Of a stretch of DNA of 38,382 bases, positions 18,824-26,480 are shown piece by piece. A program made the translations under genes and the position numbers. The notes beneath the pieces were generated by a model. It had not been told where the DNA came from. It worked only from the letters and a program-made list of their open reading frames with translations, and made no database searches. The DNA comes from Collinsella sp. (GTDB taxonomy: Bacteria; Actinomycetota; Coriobacteriia; Coriobacteriales; Coriobacteriaceae): assembly GCA_019414445.1 (NCBI GenBank), contig DXMA01000022.1:1-38382 (forward strand). The letters run 5' to 3'. Numbering within the stretch: the first letter of the stretch is position 1; every line of letters begins with the position of its first letter.

Positions 18824-20140
18824 TTACTCGGAAGCAGCCTTCTCGGTCTTCCAGCCATCGACGAAGGCGTTCTTGACGCCGTCCCACTTGGTGTTGTCGG
18901 CAGCATAAGCGATGAGAGCCTGCTTGAGGTTCTTCTTCCACTCCTCAGAGGGGATGTAAACGAAGTCCCAAGCAACGGTCTTCTTGCCGTCCTTGGCCAT
19001 AGCAACGGCCTGCTGCGAGAAGACGTTGGTGGTCTCCTTAGCGCTCTTGAACGGGGCGGTCAGACCCATCTTGTCAGCGATGATGCTGGTGGCGGTGTCA
19101 GAAGTGACGCACCAATACATGAAGTCCTCGGTGGCCTTCTGGGCATCCTCGGAAGCCTGGGAGCTGACGCACCAGTAGTTCTCGCCGCCGGAGCACAGGC
19201 CCTGGTTCTCCTCGCCGTCGACGCCGATGTAGATCGGCAGCATGCCGAGCTGGTCATCGGTCATACCGGCCTTGGTGAGGTCGGCATAGGCCCAAGAGCC
19301 GTTCTGATAGAAGACGGCCTTACCGGTTGCGAACTCGTTGGTGGCGTCGTCGCCGGTCTTAGAGGCGAGCTGCGAAGGATCGCAGGTGGAGTCGGTGATG
19401 TACAGGTCGAAGATCTGCTTAAAGTTGTCGAGATACTCGCCCTTGATCTCGTCGTCCTCCTGGTTGTGCTCCTTCTCGAACTCGTAGTAGAGCGGGAGGT
19501 TGGCGAGGTGGGTGGTGTAGCGCCAGCTGGAGGAGTCATCCATACCGGCGGAAGTGAAGGCACCGTCAACGCCGAGCTCGTCCTTGCGGGCCTGGATGTC
19601 ATCGGCGCAAGCCTTCAGCTTGTCGAAGGAGTTGATGTCCTCGGCCTTGTAGCCGGCCTTCTCGAGGAGCTCCTTGTTGTAAATGATGCCGTAGCTCTCC
19701 TGAACCCAGTCGATACCCAGATCCTTGCCGTCGGACTGCAGCGCCAGGGAGTCGTCGATGAGCTCGCCGCGGAGCTTGGTGTCGGAAAGATCGGCGCAGT
19801 AGTCCTTCCAGTTCTTAAGGCCGGTGGGGCCGTTGACCTGGAACAGCGTCGGAGCGGAGCTCTTGGACATCTCGGACTTGAGCTTCTCCTCGTAGGTGTT
19901 GGAGGCGGCGGTCACGATCTTGACCTCGACGCCCTTCTCCTTCTTGTACGCCTTGGCGATCTCCTTCCACTCCTTGTCGACCTCGGGCTTGAACTGGAGG
20001 AAGTAAACCTCGGCAGCGTCACCAGAAGCAGAGGAGCCAGAGCCGGCAGAACCACCGCAGCCCACGAGGCCCAGACCAAGAACCGCAGCCGCGGAACCAG
20101 CAAAGCCCAGGAACTGCCTTCTGCTCATTTCGTTCTTCAT
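18824..20140 (-). CDS. Extracellular sugar-binding lipoprotein, MalE-like (family 1 SBP)
   Basis: A 438-residue solute-binding protein anchored outside the membrane. The leader has a twin-arginine motif (SRRQFLGFAGSA) and a lipobox LVGC followed by a Gly/Ser linker, so it is probably a Tat-exported lipoprotein, as often seen in Coriobacteriia. The mature protein has the SBP family-1 pattern, including KAVFYQNGSWAYADL and ENYWCVSSQASEDAQKA. The ATG at 20138-20140 is used because GGGTGG lies upstream and the leader then starts MKNEMSRRQF. It is the first gene of the ABC operon and is preceded by two TreR-like operators. Confidence 0.93.
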   Translation of the reverse strand: MKNEMSRRQFLGFAGSAAAVLGLGLVGCGGSAGSGSSASGDAAEVYFLQFKPEVDKEWKEIAKAYKKEKGVEVKIVTAASNTYEEKLKSEMSKSSAPTLFQVNGPTGLKNWKDYCADLSDTKLRGELIDDSLALQSDGKDLGIDWVQESYGIIYNKELLEKAGYKAEDINSFDKLKACADDIQARKDELGVDGAFTSAGMDDSSSWRYTTHLANLPLYYEFEKEHNQEDDEIKGEYLDNFKQIFDLYITDSTCDPSQLASKTGDDATNEFATGKAVFYQNGSWAYADLTKAGMTDDQLGMLPIYIGVDGEENQGLCSGGENYWCVSSQASEDAQKATEDFMYWCVTSDTATSIIADKMGLTAPFKSAKETTNVFSQQAVAMAKDGKKTVAWDFVYIPSEEWKKNLKQALIAYAADNTKWDGVKNAFVDGWKTEKAASE

Positions 20141-20248
20141 TACAATCCACCCTTTCACACCGTGGCGGCACCCTTTGCCGCCGCCTTCGGAGATTGGCTC
20201 GGGGACTTTGCCCCTTTTGCTGACTTGTACAATACGCTATTTGGCTAG

Positions 20249-20260
20249 TTGTTTGAACAA
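20249..20260 (-). promoter_or_regulatory. TreR-like operator 1 of the ABC operon
   Basis: TTGTTTGAACAA is a perfect 5+5 inverted repeat with a 2-bp centre. On the minus strand it directly follows a TAATAC -10-like hexamer, about 110 nt upstream of the binding-protein start. It matches the malQ operator core at 10 of 12 positions. Confidence 0.6.
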
Positions 20261-20311
20261 GTATTACTAGAGCGGTAGAAAAACTTCGGTGAACGGTAAT
20301 TTCAACTTGAT

Positions 20312-20335
20312 ACTTGACAAGTTTTGTATAAACAA
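20312..20335 (-). promoter_or_regulatory. TreR-like operator 2 with an adjoining palindrome
   Basis: TTGTATAAACAA at 20324-20335 matches the same 12-bp consensus at 10 positions. Beside it, 20312-20322 reads ACTTGACAAGT, a separate palindrome. Both lie upstream of the first operator, so a looping or dual-site arrangement is possible. Confidence 0.5.
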
Positions 20336-20354
20336 TTATTTGTTATCGAATGCA

Positions 20355-20407
20355 GAGAAAACGCCCGGTCAAGCCGATGCATCGTCGGTTTGACCGGGCG
20401 TTTTCTC
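20355..20407 (-). terminator. Terminator of the TreR-like regulator gene
   Basis: A 23-base arm beginning GAGAAAACGCCCGGTCAA pairs with its complement ending TTGACCGGGCGTTTTCTC (one mismatch, near the loop), leaving a 7-nt loop. On both strands the stem base is A/T-rich, so it can end transcription in either direction. Confidence 0.88.
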
Positions 20408-20446
20408 TTTGAGGGCATGAGTCTCGTCAGGCTGCGAGCTAGCCGG

Positions 20447-21166
20447 CTATCGCTTGGAGTTGACGCGGTAGTGGAAGATCTCGGGATGCGTGCGGGCATG
20501 CGTGACCTCGAACAAGATGCCGTCCGAAGTGTACGACTGGCTCTCCATGACGGCGACACAGTTGTACTTGCCAAGGTCCAAGTAGCTGCAGTCCTCATCG
20601 TTGGCGAGCTCGACACTCACCGTACGGCGGCTCGCCATCACTTTGATGCCGCGCTTGTGCTCCAGATAGCCGTAGATAGAATCCGCCGCGATCTCGGGGG
20701 TCAGGCCCTTGGCGATCGACGCCAAAAAGTAGCCGTGGTCCACCTGGCGCGCGCTGCCGTTGAGGCTTCGGACACGCACGACGCGAATCAGCTCCTCGCC
20801 CACCTTAAAGCCCAGGCGACGAGAGAGTTGCTCAGTGCAAATCAAATGTTCAAAAGACTTGACCTCGGTCGATGCGACGGCATTGTTGCGTTTTGCGAAC
20901 TCGCCAAACGACTCAACCTCTTCGAGTGCGCCCAGCATGTCGGTTTCGCCCTTAAGCCAAATAACGCGCACGCCCTTACCGTGTATAGGCTGCACAAACA
21001 TCTGGTCGGCCAGCATGCTCAAGGCGCGTCGAACGGTATTGCGCGTGCAGCCAAACTCCGCGGTCAGCTCGGCTTCGGTTGGCAGCATCTCCTGAAACGC
21101 ATAGGTCCCGTTGATGATGCGCGAACGGATCTCGCGGTAGATTCCTTCGTAAATCGCTTTTGGCAT
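20447..21166 (-). CDS. GntR/UTRA regulator, TreR-like
   Basis: A 239-residue regulator with an N-terminal winged helix (LPTEAELTAEFGCTRNTVRRAL, shown here in part; wing PIHGKGVRV) and a UTRA domain ending in FEVTHARTHPEIFHYR. The YEGIYREIRSRIINGTY start and the TSDGILFEVTHARTHPEIF region recall Bacillus TreR, whose operator is also a TTGTATATACAA-type palindrome. Similar palindromes occur before this gene, the divergent PTS gene, the ABC operon and malQ, so it is the best candidate for the regulator of the whole alpha-glucan block. GAGGTG precedes the ATG. Ligand unknown; a sugar phosphate is likely. Confidence 0.9.
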   Translation of the reverse strand: MPKAIYEGIYREIRSRIINGTYAFQEMLPTEAELTAEFGCTRNTVRRALSMLADQMFVQPIHGKGVRVIWLKGETDMLGALEEVESFGEFAKRNNAVASTEVKSFEHLICTEQLSRRLGFKVGEELIRVVRVRSLNGSARQVDHGYFLASIAKGLTPEIAADSIYGYLEHKRGIKVMASRRTVSVELANDEDCSYLDLGKYNCVAVMESQSYTSDGILFEVTHARTHPEIFHYRVNSKR

Positions 21167-21218
21167 GATTTCACCTCTAATGAATATGTATGGCTAGGCA
21201 CGATAGCATTTCTTAAAG

Positions 21219-21230
21219 TTGTTTAAACCG
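21219..21230 (-). promoter_or_regulatory. TreR-like operator upstream of the regulator gene
   Basis: TTGTTTAAACCG lies 53 nt before the regulator start and matches the other operators in its first ten bases. Autoregulation is the simple reading. Confidence 0.55.
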
Positions 21231-21327
21231 ATTATCGGTAAAGCACGGATTATTTACCGTCGACGGTTCCCCCGAAACCCAAATCGGACCGAATCAAAAC
21301 CGTCAATGCGGCAAGCAGCCAGTCCTC

Positions 21328-21352
21328 TACAATGAGTTCATTGTTTAAACGT
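21328..21352 (+). promoter_or_regulatory. PTS promoter -10 and TreR-like operator
   Basis: A TACAAT hexamer at 21328-21333 is followed by TTGTTTAAAC at 21341-21350, placing the operator over the expected start of transcription. The -35 is weak, as in regulated promoters. Confidence 0.6.
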
Positions 21353-21390
21353 TCTTGCTCGCACAGCATGTTGCATCCGGAAGGCATATT

Positions 21391-23841
21391 ATGCTGCAGA
21401 AAATCCAACGTTTTGGCGGAGCCATGTTCGCGCCCGCCATGCTGTTTTCTATATCAGGCCTCATGGTCGGCATCTCCGCCCTCGCAACGACCGTGGATAT
21501 CGTCGGCGACCTCGCCGTATACGGAACCCCCTGGTACGTTTTCTGGACCATCATCCAGCGCGGCTCGTGGACGGTCTTTAAGCGCCTTCCACTCCTTTTT
21601 GCCGTAGCGCTGCCTATCGGCCTTGCCCAAAAGCAACCGGCACGCTGCTGCCTCGAGGCGCTCGTAGCCTATTTTGCCTACTGTTTCTTTTTGAGCGAGA
21701 TCATTAAGCTGAGCGGCGACAACCTTGGACTTAAGTACCCGTCGTCTTTAACCCCCGCCAGCGGCATCACCGTCATCGACGGCATCAAGACGCTCGACAC
21801 CGGCATTATCGGCCCGCTGGCGGTGTCGGCAACCGTCGTCGCCATCCATGACCGCTTCTACGATGCCAAGGTTCCCGATTGGCTCGGCACCTTCTCGGGT
21901 TCCTCGCTGGTCTACCTCATCAGCTTTTTTGCCGTGTTTGCCCTTGCCGCCATCTCGGCCGCCATCGTGCCCTTCGCATACGCTGTGACCGAAACGCTGC
22001 GCCACGCACTTGCGGGCGTCGGCCCCTTCGGCGTGGGCATCTTTGTGTTTTTGGAGCGAGCGCTCGAGCCCATGGGGCTGCACCATCTGCTCTATATGCC
22101 CATCTATTACGACAATCTGGTCATTCACGACGGTATTTACGCCACGTGGACCAACCTGCTCCCCATTCTCTCCCATAGCACGCGCCCTTTAAATGAACTT
22201 GCGCCCTGGGCAGGTTTTACCGCCACCGGCTGGGGCAAGCTCTTTGGCCTTCCCGCCATCGCGGCAGCATTCTATTTCACCGCCAAACCCGAACGCCGCG
22301 CCGGCCTTAAGGTCATCCTTTTGCCCGCCATCGTCGCCTCGGTGGTCTGCGGCGTCACCGAGCCGCTCGAGTTTCTCTTTATGTTCACCTATCCCGGACT
22401 CTTTTTGCTCTACGCCGTCCTGTCCTCCTGCCTTGCCATGACCATGAACTTCTTTGGCATCGTCGGCATCTTCTCGGGCGGTCTCATGGAAATGACGGCC
22501 TTCAACTTCATCCCACTCATGCGAATGCATGCCGGCTCCTACCTTTTGGCGCTCGGTATCGGTCTGATGTTTAGCGCTGTCTTTTTTCTGGTCTTCCGGG
22601 GCCTCATTCTGGCTTTCGACCTAAAAACCCCAGGCCGCGAGGATCATATCGCCAGCGATGCGGCGCTCGCACGTCTGACGGGAAAAAGCTCTGCCAAAGA
22701 AGGCGCGGCCCAAAACGGCACCGACAACCAATCATCCCAAGATCATCTGCTTGCTGAGCAAGTCGTTGCGCTCTTGGGTGGCGTTAGCAATATTGTAGGA
22801 GCGACCAATTGCGCCACGCGTCTGCGCGTTGAGGTCGCAGAACCTTCCGTTGTCGCAGACAACGCAGCCTTCGTCGCGGCGGGCGCCAAGGGCCTCATCA
22901 TTACGGGCAAGACCGCCCAGGTGATTATTGGCATCTCCGTTCCCCGCGTTAAAGAGCATTTTGACCAGATCATGGGCCTCGAGCCGGGATTTGTGCCCAC
23001 CACCTCGGCCTCCCCTGCCGCCAGCGCAGCCCATAAGCGCGGCGATATCTGCTTCTTCGATATCGACGGAACACTCGCCTGGCAAGACCCTCGAGTGGCA
23101 CAAGAGCTTCCCGAGAGCGAGCGAGACCTCTCCCCCTATCCCAATGAAGCGGTCTCGCAAGCCATCCGTGATTTTGTCGCCAAGGGCAATATGGCGTTTA
23201 TCTGCACAGGGCGCACGCTGAGCTGCATCCATCCAAAGCTGCTCGAGCTGCCCTGGACCGGCATCGTCTGCCTCGCGGGTGGCTATGTCGAACTTGAGGG
23301 ACACGTGATTCGCGATTTGGCGATGACGCCCGGCATGCTGCAGCGCCTTGCTCCCATTCTTGAGCAATCGGACGAAGTGATTCGTTTTGAGGGACTCAAT
23401 GGCGTCGTTCGCATGAGTGCCGATGCGCCCGACGCCCCGGGATACGCCCGCACCGTGGGCGATGCAATTACGCAGCTGCAACATTACAGCGCCTACAAGA
23501 TCTTAATGTCCACGTCGCTTGCCAACCGCATCGCTCAGGATCAAGCGTTTGAGCCGCTGCTCTGCTTTAACGAGCTCGAGCTCGAAGTGACCGAGATTTC
23601 GCCTCGCGAATGCACCAAGCGCGAGGGTATCCAGTCCGTACTCGACGCCCTCGATCCCCACCACGGAACCGTATACGGCATCGGCGACGCCAGCAATGAC
23701 GTCTCGCTGATGAACGCCGTCGACGTTGGCATCGCCATGGGCAACGCACCGGACTTCCTCAAGGAAAAGGCCGACTATGTCACCGACAGCATCGACCACG
23801 ACGGCGTCGTCACCGCGCTCGAACACTTTGGGCTTATCTAG
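21391..23841 (+). CDS. PTS EIICB (maltose/glucose class) fused to a HAD-family phosphatase
   Basis: An 816-residue three-part protein. Residues 1 to about 430 are an EIIC membrane domain of the glucose/maltose class, in MalX-type C-B order (GVTEPLEFLFMF and MGLHHLLYMPIYY segments). Residues 450-535 are EIIB, with the phosphorylated cysteine near 474 in GATNCATRLRVEV. Residues 550-816 are a Cof-type HAD phosphatase: motif I FDIDGT (Asp557, Asp559), motif II ICTGRT, the lysine in TKREGIQ, and motif IV GDASND (765-770). No stop or frameshift separates them. The import of a phosphosugar and its dephosphorylation may be joined in one chain; no EIIA is present, so a shared one must serve. GGAAGG precedes ATG 21391. 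Confidence 0.93.
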   Translation: MLQKIQRFGGAMFAPAMLFSISGLMVGISALATTVDIVGDLAVYGTPWYVFWTIIQRGSWTVFKRLPLLFAVALPIGLAQKQPARCCLEALVAYFAYCFFLSEIIKLSGDNLGLKYPSSLTPASGITVIDGIKTLDTGIIGPLAVSATVVAIHDRFYDAKVPDWLGTFSGSSLVYLISFFAVFALAAISAAIVPFAYAVTETLRHALAGVGPFGVGIFVFLERALEPMGLHHLLYMPIYYDNLVIHDGIYATWTNLLPILSHSTRPLNELAPWAGFTATGWGKLFGLPAIAAAFYFTAKPERRAGLKVILLPAIVASVVCGVTEPLEFLFMFTYPGLFLLYAVLSSCLAMTMNFFGIVGIFSGGLMEMTAFNFIPLMRMHAGSYLLALGIGLMFSAVFFLVFRGLILAFDLKTPGREDHIASDAALARLTGKSSAKEGAAQNGTDNQSSQDHLLAEQVVALLGGVSNIVGATNCATRLRVEVAEPSVVADNAAFVAAGAKGLIITGKTAQVIIGISVPRVKEHFDQIMGLEPGFVPTTSASPAASAAHKRGDICFFDIDGTLAWQDPRVAQELPESERDLSPYPNEAVSQAIRDFVAKGNMAFICTGRTLSCIHPKLLELPWTGIVCLAGGYVELEGHVIRDLAMTPGMLQRLAPILEQSDEVIRFEGLNGVVRMSADAPDAPGYARTVGDAITQLQHYSAYKILMSTSLANRIAQDQAFEPLLCFNELELEVTEISPRECTKREGIQSVLDALDPHHGTVYGIGDASNDVSLMNAVDVGIAMGNAPDFLKEKADYVTDSIDHDGVVTALEHFGLI

Positions 23842-23956
23842 CCAAGCCCCTACCGCACTTGCGGCCGCATGGACCAATCGTCTTCAACCGCCGCGCTCGA
23901 CGCCCTAATGTGGCAATATGTTGTCTGCATAATGCAACGATGCAACCTATCAAAGA

Positions 23957-24982
23957 ATGCGAGAACCCGTGTCCAGTCCGTTTACCAGCTTTTTAGCCCA
24001 GCACTTTGACCAGATTAACGACTATCTGGCCACGTTCTTTGACGGACAGGCGACTTCCGCCGATATCGAGCGCTACCTGTATACCCCGCTCTCGGCATTT
24101 ACGGCAAACGCTGGCAAGCGCCACCGCCCGCTCATCTGCATGCTCGCCGCCACTGCGGTAGGCGGCAGCTTTGAGAGCGCCCGCAGCGCAGCGGCGGCCA
24201 TCGAGCACTTTCAGTCGGGCGCACTCATCCACGACGACATCGCCGACAACGGGCAGATTCGTCGCGGCAAGCCCTGCATGCACCTTACCGAGGGCACCGG
24301 TCTTGCCATCAACTGCGGTGACCTGGCGCTCACCATGGTCACCAAGACGGTTCTCGACGACCCCACACTCAACGCAGACGTGAAGCTTCGCGTGCTCCAC
24401 GAGCTTACCGAAATGATCGTCCGTACCATCGAGGGCCAGGCGCTCGACCTGGGCTGGGTCCGCGACGGGCGCTTTGACATTTCGGTCGACGATTATCTGG
24501 ACATGGCGACGCACAAAACCGCGTACTACAGCGGAGCGACGCCGCTTGCCGCCGGAGCCATTATCGGCGGCGGCAGCGAAGAGCAGATTGAGGCACTGCG
24601 CGCCTTTGGGCTGCACACGGGCCTTGCCTTCCAGATTCAAGACGACCTGCTCAACTTGATCGGCACCAAGGAGGCCGCCAACAAGGACTTCCGCACCGAT
24701 ATCACCGAGGGCAAGCGCACCCTCGTTGCCGTGCATGCCCTGTCAGACGAGCGCTATCACGACGAGATCGAGGCAATCCTTTCCTCGGGCACCGAGGACC
24801 CTGCGCAGCTCGCACGCGCCGTGGAGATCTTCCAGGAGACCGGCTCCATCGATTACGCCCACACCTATGCGCTCGACCTGACCGCTAAGGCCAAGGCCGC
24901 TATCGAAGGCGTCGAGCTCGACCCGCATGCGCGCGAGCTCTTCCTCTCAATGGCAGATTTCTTTGTGGAGCGTCTTAACTAG
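23957..24982 (+). CDS. Polyprenyl synthetase (trans-isoprenyl diphosphate synthase)
   Basis: A 341-residue all-helical prenyltransferase that condenses isopentenyl diphosphate onto allylic diphosphates. Both aspartate-rich motifs are present: DDIAD (first, in HDDIADNGQIRRGKP) and QDDLLNL (second), plus GKRHRPLI near residue 52. It could make geranylgeranyl or longer chains for quinones or the undecaprenyl route; chain length is not readable here. The start is uncertain: ATG 23957 has a poor ribosome site, and GTG 23969, four codons on, is an alternative. Confidence 0.9.
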   Translation: MREPVSSPFTSFLAQHFDQINDYLATFFDGQATSADIERYLYTPLSAFTANAGKRHRPLICMLAATAVGGSFESARSAAAAIEHFQSGALIHDDIADNGQIRRGKPCMHLTEGTGLAINCGDLALTMVTKTVLDDPTLNADVKLRVLHELTEMIVRTIEGQALDLGWVRDGRFDISVDDYLDMATHKTAYYSGATPLAAGAIIGGGSEEQIEALRAFGLHTGLAFQIQDDLLNLIGTKEAANKDFRTDITEGKRTLVAVHALSDERYHDEIEAILSSGTEDPAQLARAVEIFQETGSIDYAHTYALDLTAKAKAAIEGVELDPHARELFLSMADFFVERLN

Positions 24983-25121
24983 CGGGGGTCATAAAACCTG
25001 TGGGCAGCGAGTTTGGGTACAAGTTGCTACACTGTTGAGTGCATGTTTATGCATTGTCTCGCGTTGTCTATCCGACACGCGCTCAAAATAGTACGAATCG
25101 TACGCCGAAAGGGGTTCGTTC

Positions 25122-26027
25122 ATGGAACCTATTACCACGGGCATGCAGGGAGCAGCCGTCGAGGATGTTCAGTCCCGCCTTCTGCAGCTCGGTTACACCA
25201 TCGATGCCGACGAGGTCGCCGACAAGCGCTTTGGCACCACCACCGAGCAGGCCGTCAGCACCTTCAGGCTCGACAGTGGCCTTGCTGCCGGTCATGCCGT
25301 CGATATCCCCTGTTGGAGCGCCCTGGTCGACGCCTCGTATAAGCTGGGCGACCGCACCCTGTATCTGCGCATGCCCAATTTCCATGGCGCCGATGTGCAG
25401 GCCCTGCAGCGCGCTCTCAACGTTTTGGGCTTTGCCTGCGGTGAGGACGATGGCTACTTTGGCCCTCACACCGAGGCGGCCCTTCAGCAGTTCCAGGAAA
25501 ACGTCGGTCTGTTTGCCGACGGTATGGCTTTCCAGGATACCTACGCCTACATCAACCGCCTGCACCACGTATGGGAGGGTAAACCTTCGGTGACCGAGGC
25601 CGAATCGCGCATCGGCTTTGCCCGCGCGGCCAACGTACTCGAACGTTTCCAGATTGCCGTCATCGGCGAGGACCCTATCGCGCGCAGCGTAGCATCGCGC
25701 ATGTGGAACATCGCCACGGCGACGACCGACAACAGCGGTATGATGCTTTGCGATTCCGAGGTTCCGACCGACGTTGACCTGGTGCTCGAGATTGCAAGCG
25801 ACGAGCTGCCCGCCGACGCCGCTCCGCGCGCCACGATTGCCCTCGCCGAGTGCCACAACCTGGCCCAGCGCATCCGCACCGCCAATGTCGCCGCACAGCA
25901 AAAGCCGGCACGCATCCGCATTGAGCTCACCGGCATGACGCGCTACAACGGCACCTTCACTGCCAGCGACGCCCAGACGCTCGCGGTACGCCTGCTCGAT
26001 GGCGTTTGCGATGCCCTCGCAGATTAG
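25122..26027 (+). CDS. Peptidoglycan-binding (PG_binding_1 x2) protein with CwlM-like C-terminus
   Basis: A 301-residue protein without signal peptide or membrane segment. Two PG_binding_1 repeats are visible: residues about 5-60 (AAVEDVQSRLLQLGY, then FGTTTEQAVSTFR) and 85-140 (ADVQALQRALNVLGF, then FGPHTEAALQQFQ). The C-terminal 140 residues have the outline of an amidase_3 domain (RIRIELTGMTRYNGTF, then AQTLAVRLLDGVCDAL) but without recognisable zinc ligands. This resembles mycobacterial CwlM, a cytoplasmic regulator of MurA derived from an amidase. That match is inference. AAAGGGG precedes the ATG. Confidence 0.78.
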   Translation: MEPITTGMQGAAVEDVQSRLLQLGYTIDADEVADKRFGTTTEQAVSTFRLDSGLAAGHAVDIPCWSALVDASYKLGDRTLYLRMPNFHGADVQALQRALNVLGFACGEDDGYFGPHTEAALQQFQENVGLFADGMAFQDTYAYINRLHHVWEGKPSVTEAESRIGFARAANVLERFQIAVIGEDPIARSVASRMWNIATATTDNSGMMLCDSEVPTDVDLVLEIASDELPADAAPRATIALAECHNLAQRIRTANVAAQQKPARIRIELTGMTRYNGTFTASDAQTLAVRLLDGVCDALAD

Positions 26028-26063
26028 GTAAACTAGACGAGTTGCTTTTGGCAACACCCATAC

Positions 26064-26138
26064 TGGGACGTAGTTCAACGGTAGAACTCCGGTTTTTGGT
26101 GCCGGCTGTTGGGGGTTCGAATCCCTCCGTCCCAGCCA
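26064..26138 (+). tRNA. tRNA-Gln (anticodon UUG)
   Basis: A cloverleaf with a TGGGACG / CGTCCCA acceptor, a D-loop GTTCAACGGTAGAAC, an anticodon loop TTTTGGT (anticodon TTG) and a T-arm around GGTTCGAATCC. The discriminator G and CCA are encoded (26135-26138). Confidence 0.97.
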
Positions 26139-26148
26139 TTAAAATTGA

Positions 26149-26184
26149 GCGCCCTGAGCCCATAACGGCCCAGGGCGCCTTCTT
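26149..26184 (+). terminator. Terminator of tRNA-Gln
   Basis: GCGCCCTGAGCC pairs with GGCCCAGGGCGC around a 6-nt loop, and CTTCTTGT follows. It starts 10 nt after the tRNA. Confidence 0.82.
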
Positions 26185-26193
26185 GTGGGCAAG

Positions 26194-26214
26194 CGGAGGG
26201 ATTCGAACCCCCAA
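26194..26214 (-). repeat. Inverted copy of the tRNA-Gln T-arm
   Basis: These 21 bases are the exact reverse complement of 26109-26129, the T-arm and start of the acceptor stem of tRNA-Gln. The minus-strand context reads like the 3' half of a tRNA, but no matching 5' acceptor, D-arm or anticodon arm can be built. A further inverted pair GGGCGCCTTC / GAAGGCGCCC (26173-26182, 26237-26246) flanks it. It may be a tRNA remnant; the rest of 26139-26336 shows nothing else. Confidence 0.6.
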
Positions 26215-26336
26215 GGGTGCGGAGCTGAGGAAACGCGAAGGCGCCCCAAGCCCATTAGGACCAAGAGCGCCTAACATCAAGAAAATATCAGCCCAGTTCC
26301 GAAAAGCGAGCCGCATGCAACAACCAGGTAACCACA

Positions 26337-26473
26337 GGCCCCGGGAGAGCGGGGACACCGGCTTAGGTTTATCGCGAGTTCCGCACGAACAGGAGGCCAC
26401 TTAATGTGGCCTCCGTCGTGAGCAGGACTGTAGAGCAGGAAACCTAAGCCGGTGTCCCCGCTCTCCCGGGGCC
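26337..26473 (-). repeat. Post-stop long-hairpin element, copy B
   Basis: Perfect 34-bp arms (26337-26370 and 26440-26473) enclose a 69-nt core (26371-26439). The inner hairpin reads GGAGGCCAC / GTGGCCTCC instead of GAAGG / CCTTC in copies A and C, a paired base change that keeps the stem; the stem below it has also changed (CACGA / TCGTG versus CGCAA / TTGCG). On the minus strand it begins 7 nt after the stop codon of the Toprim protein gene. Confidence 0.9.
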
Positions 26474-26480
26474 GAACGCC

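Noticed and set aside
26185..26275. A minus-strand tRNA-Ser or tRNA-like gene
   Set aside because: Only the T-arm can be formed; no acceptor, D-arm or anticodon arm pairs with it.
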